Assembly: GCF_001039355.2 (NCBI RefSeq)
Contig: NW_019776135.1
Location: forward strand, 135,734-180,364
Reading direction: 5' to 3'
From: Lingula anatina
Lineage: Eukaryota > Brachiopoda > Lingulata > Lingulida > Lingulidae
Length of the DNA stretch: 44,631 nucleotides
Made by a program: the position numbers and the translations under genes. Below the pieces are notes generated by a model. It did not search any database and was not told the origin of the DNA. It saw only the letters and a list, made by a program, of their open reading frames with translations. Positions 43,839-44,631 of the stretch are shown one piece after another (position 1 is the stretch's first letter; each line of letters begins with the position of its first letter).

Positions 43839-44631
43839 ATCTAATTTACCTAATTAATTTCCATGTTTGTTCTTTATATTTGCGATGGTCGGAGTCAAAA
43901 CTCAAATAAAAAAAAACAAAAGTATTTAGGCATTGTATGAAAAGTTTTACCTATTCAATCAAGTTAATCCCATCCCATATTTATGCTGTGTAATGGTATG
44001 ACCGCGTCCTTTCATTAAGTCCCTAACGAACCTGTGAAATACATGTTGCTCTTTGGTTACTAAATACATGTACAATGAATGTTACGGTGGTTCGACTTAA
44101 AACGACGATCGGCATGAAAGGCTTTTTGAGATGATCCATTCTAGTTGATCTGTATGTCACAGTCACGCGCTCGGCGCTATTTTTCGACACAGGTGATATA
44201 TTATACCACAGCGGGTTTTTTCCGTAAATTCGAATGGGAGAAGAGTCGTGAAGTATCAGAAGTATGGACCACGAAAATGCACAATTTAGGCCTTGGTACG
44301 GGACCACAGGGTTTTCATCAGAGGCCTACAGAAATGTCCCACCGGTGTCGCATACTACGTACCCTACAGCGCAAACAATGTCCGCATCTCATGAAAGGGG
44401 GTTTAAAAGGAAATCTTTGGTGGAAGCTTACTTGCTGTGGTTGGCACTTGGATTGTTTGGAGCACATCATTTTTACTTGAATCGTCCACTTTTCGGTATA
44501 ATGTACCTGACTACTTTTGGACTTTGCGGTTGCGGGTGGCTGATAGATTTATTCAGGTTGCCGTGTCTGGTAAAGGATGCCAACAAACTGATCGAAGACA
44601 GGACGCCTATGCAACTCAGAAAGCGAAGCGT
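43839..44631. repeat. Duplicated block C, copy 2
   Basis: Runs to the window end and is nearly identical to 42032-42824. Very low divergence allows either an allelic contig or a recent tandem gene copy. Confidence 0.95.
44264..44631 (+). CDS. Second copy of TM2 protein exon 1, truncated by window end
   Basis: ATG at 44264 with the same preceding TGA. The 122 full codons seen appear identical to those from 42457, covering the N-terminus and the first TM2 unit up to LRKR. Whether this is the other allele or a tandem paralogue cannot be told from the window. Confidence 0.85.
   Translation, partial: MDHENAQFRPWYGTTGFSSEAYRNVPPVSHTTYPTAQTMSASHERGFKRKSLVEAYLLWLALGLFGAHHFYLNRPLFGIMYLTTFGLCGCGWLIDLFRLPCLVKDANKLIEDRTPMQLRKRS

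Overview
This is a window of animal nuclear DNA. Its genes are split by GT-AG introns whose phases agree from exon to exon, it is AT-rich with large introns, and it carries several short inverted-repeat elements. The gene set (a nuclear receptor with two DNA-binding domains, a fatty-acylation-type transglutaminase and a multi-TM2 protein) fits a highly heterozygous marine invertebrate. I cannot choose with confidence between mollusc, echinoderm, hemichordate and lancelet.

Layout. (1) 36-4675, minus: 5' two-thirds of a 2DBD nuclear receptor (2DBD-NR). The N-terminal region, two complete C4 zinc-finger domains, the hinge and the start of the ligand-binding domain are present; the rest lies beyond the left edge. 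(2) 4676-19948: flanking DNA, of which 9609-17558 is best read as a second-haplotype contig placed in series with the first. It repeats 2984-9606 (including the first two coding exons of the receptor) on its left and 17582-18429 on its right. A 546-bp foldback transposon with a 3-bp target duplication is present only in that contig. (3) 19949-36241, plus: a complete transglutaminase of 14 coding exons and 787 codons with an intact Cys-His-Asp triad and a possible N-myristoylation signal. Its introns hold two MITE-like elements, an ACGT-rich inverted repeat and a 36-bp minisatellite built from the exon 9/intron 9 splice junction. (4) 37895-39712, minus: a type II membrane glycosyltransferase with an uninterrupted reading frame and two related halves, only the second of which keeps the DXD motif. 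(5) 42457-43768, plus: a protein with three tandem TM2 domains and a PPxY tail, cut by an N at 43838. Its 5' part is repeated from 43839 to the window end.

Four single Ns (9608, 17559, 33568, 43838) look like contig joins; three sit exactly at duplicate boundaries. The genes do not form an operon or an evident pathway. The receptor and transglutaminase are divergent, the transglutaminase and glycosyltransferase convergent, and the glycosyltransferase and TM2 gene divergent. All splice boundaries were placed by eye from splice consensus, phase and family similarity.
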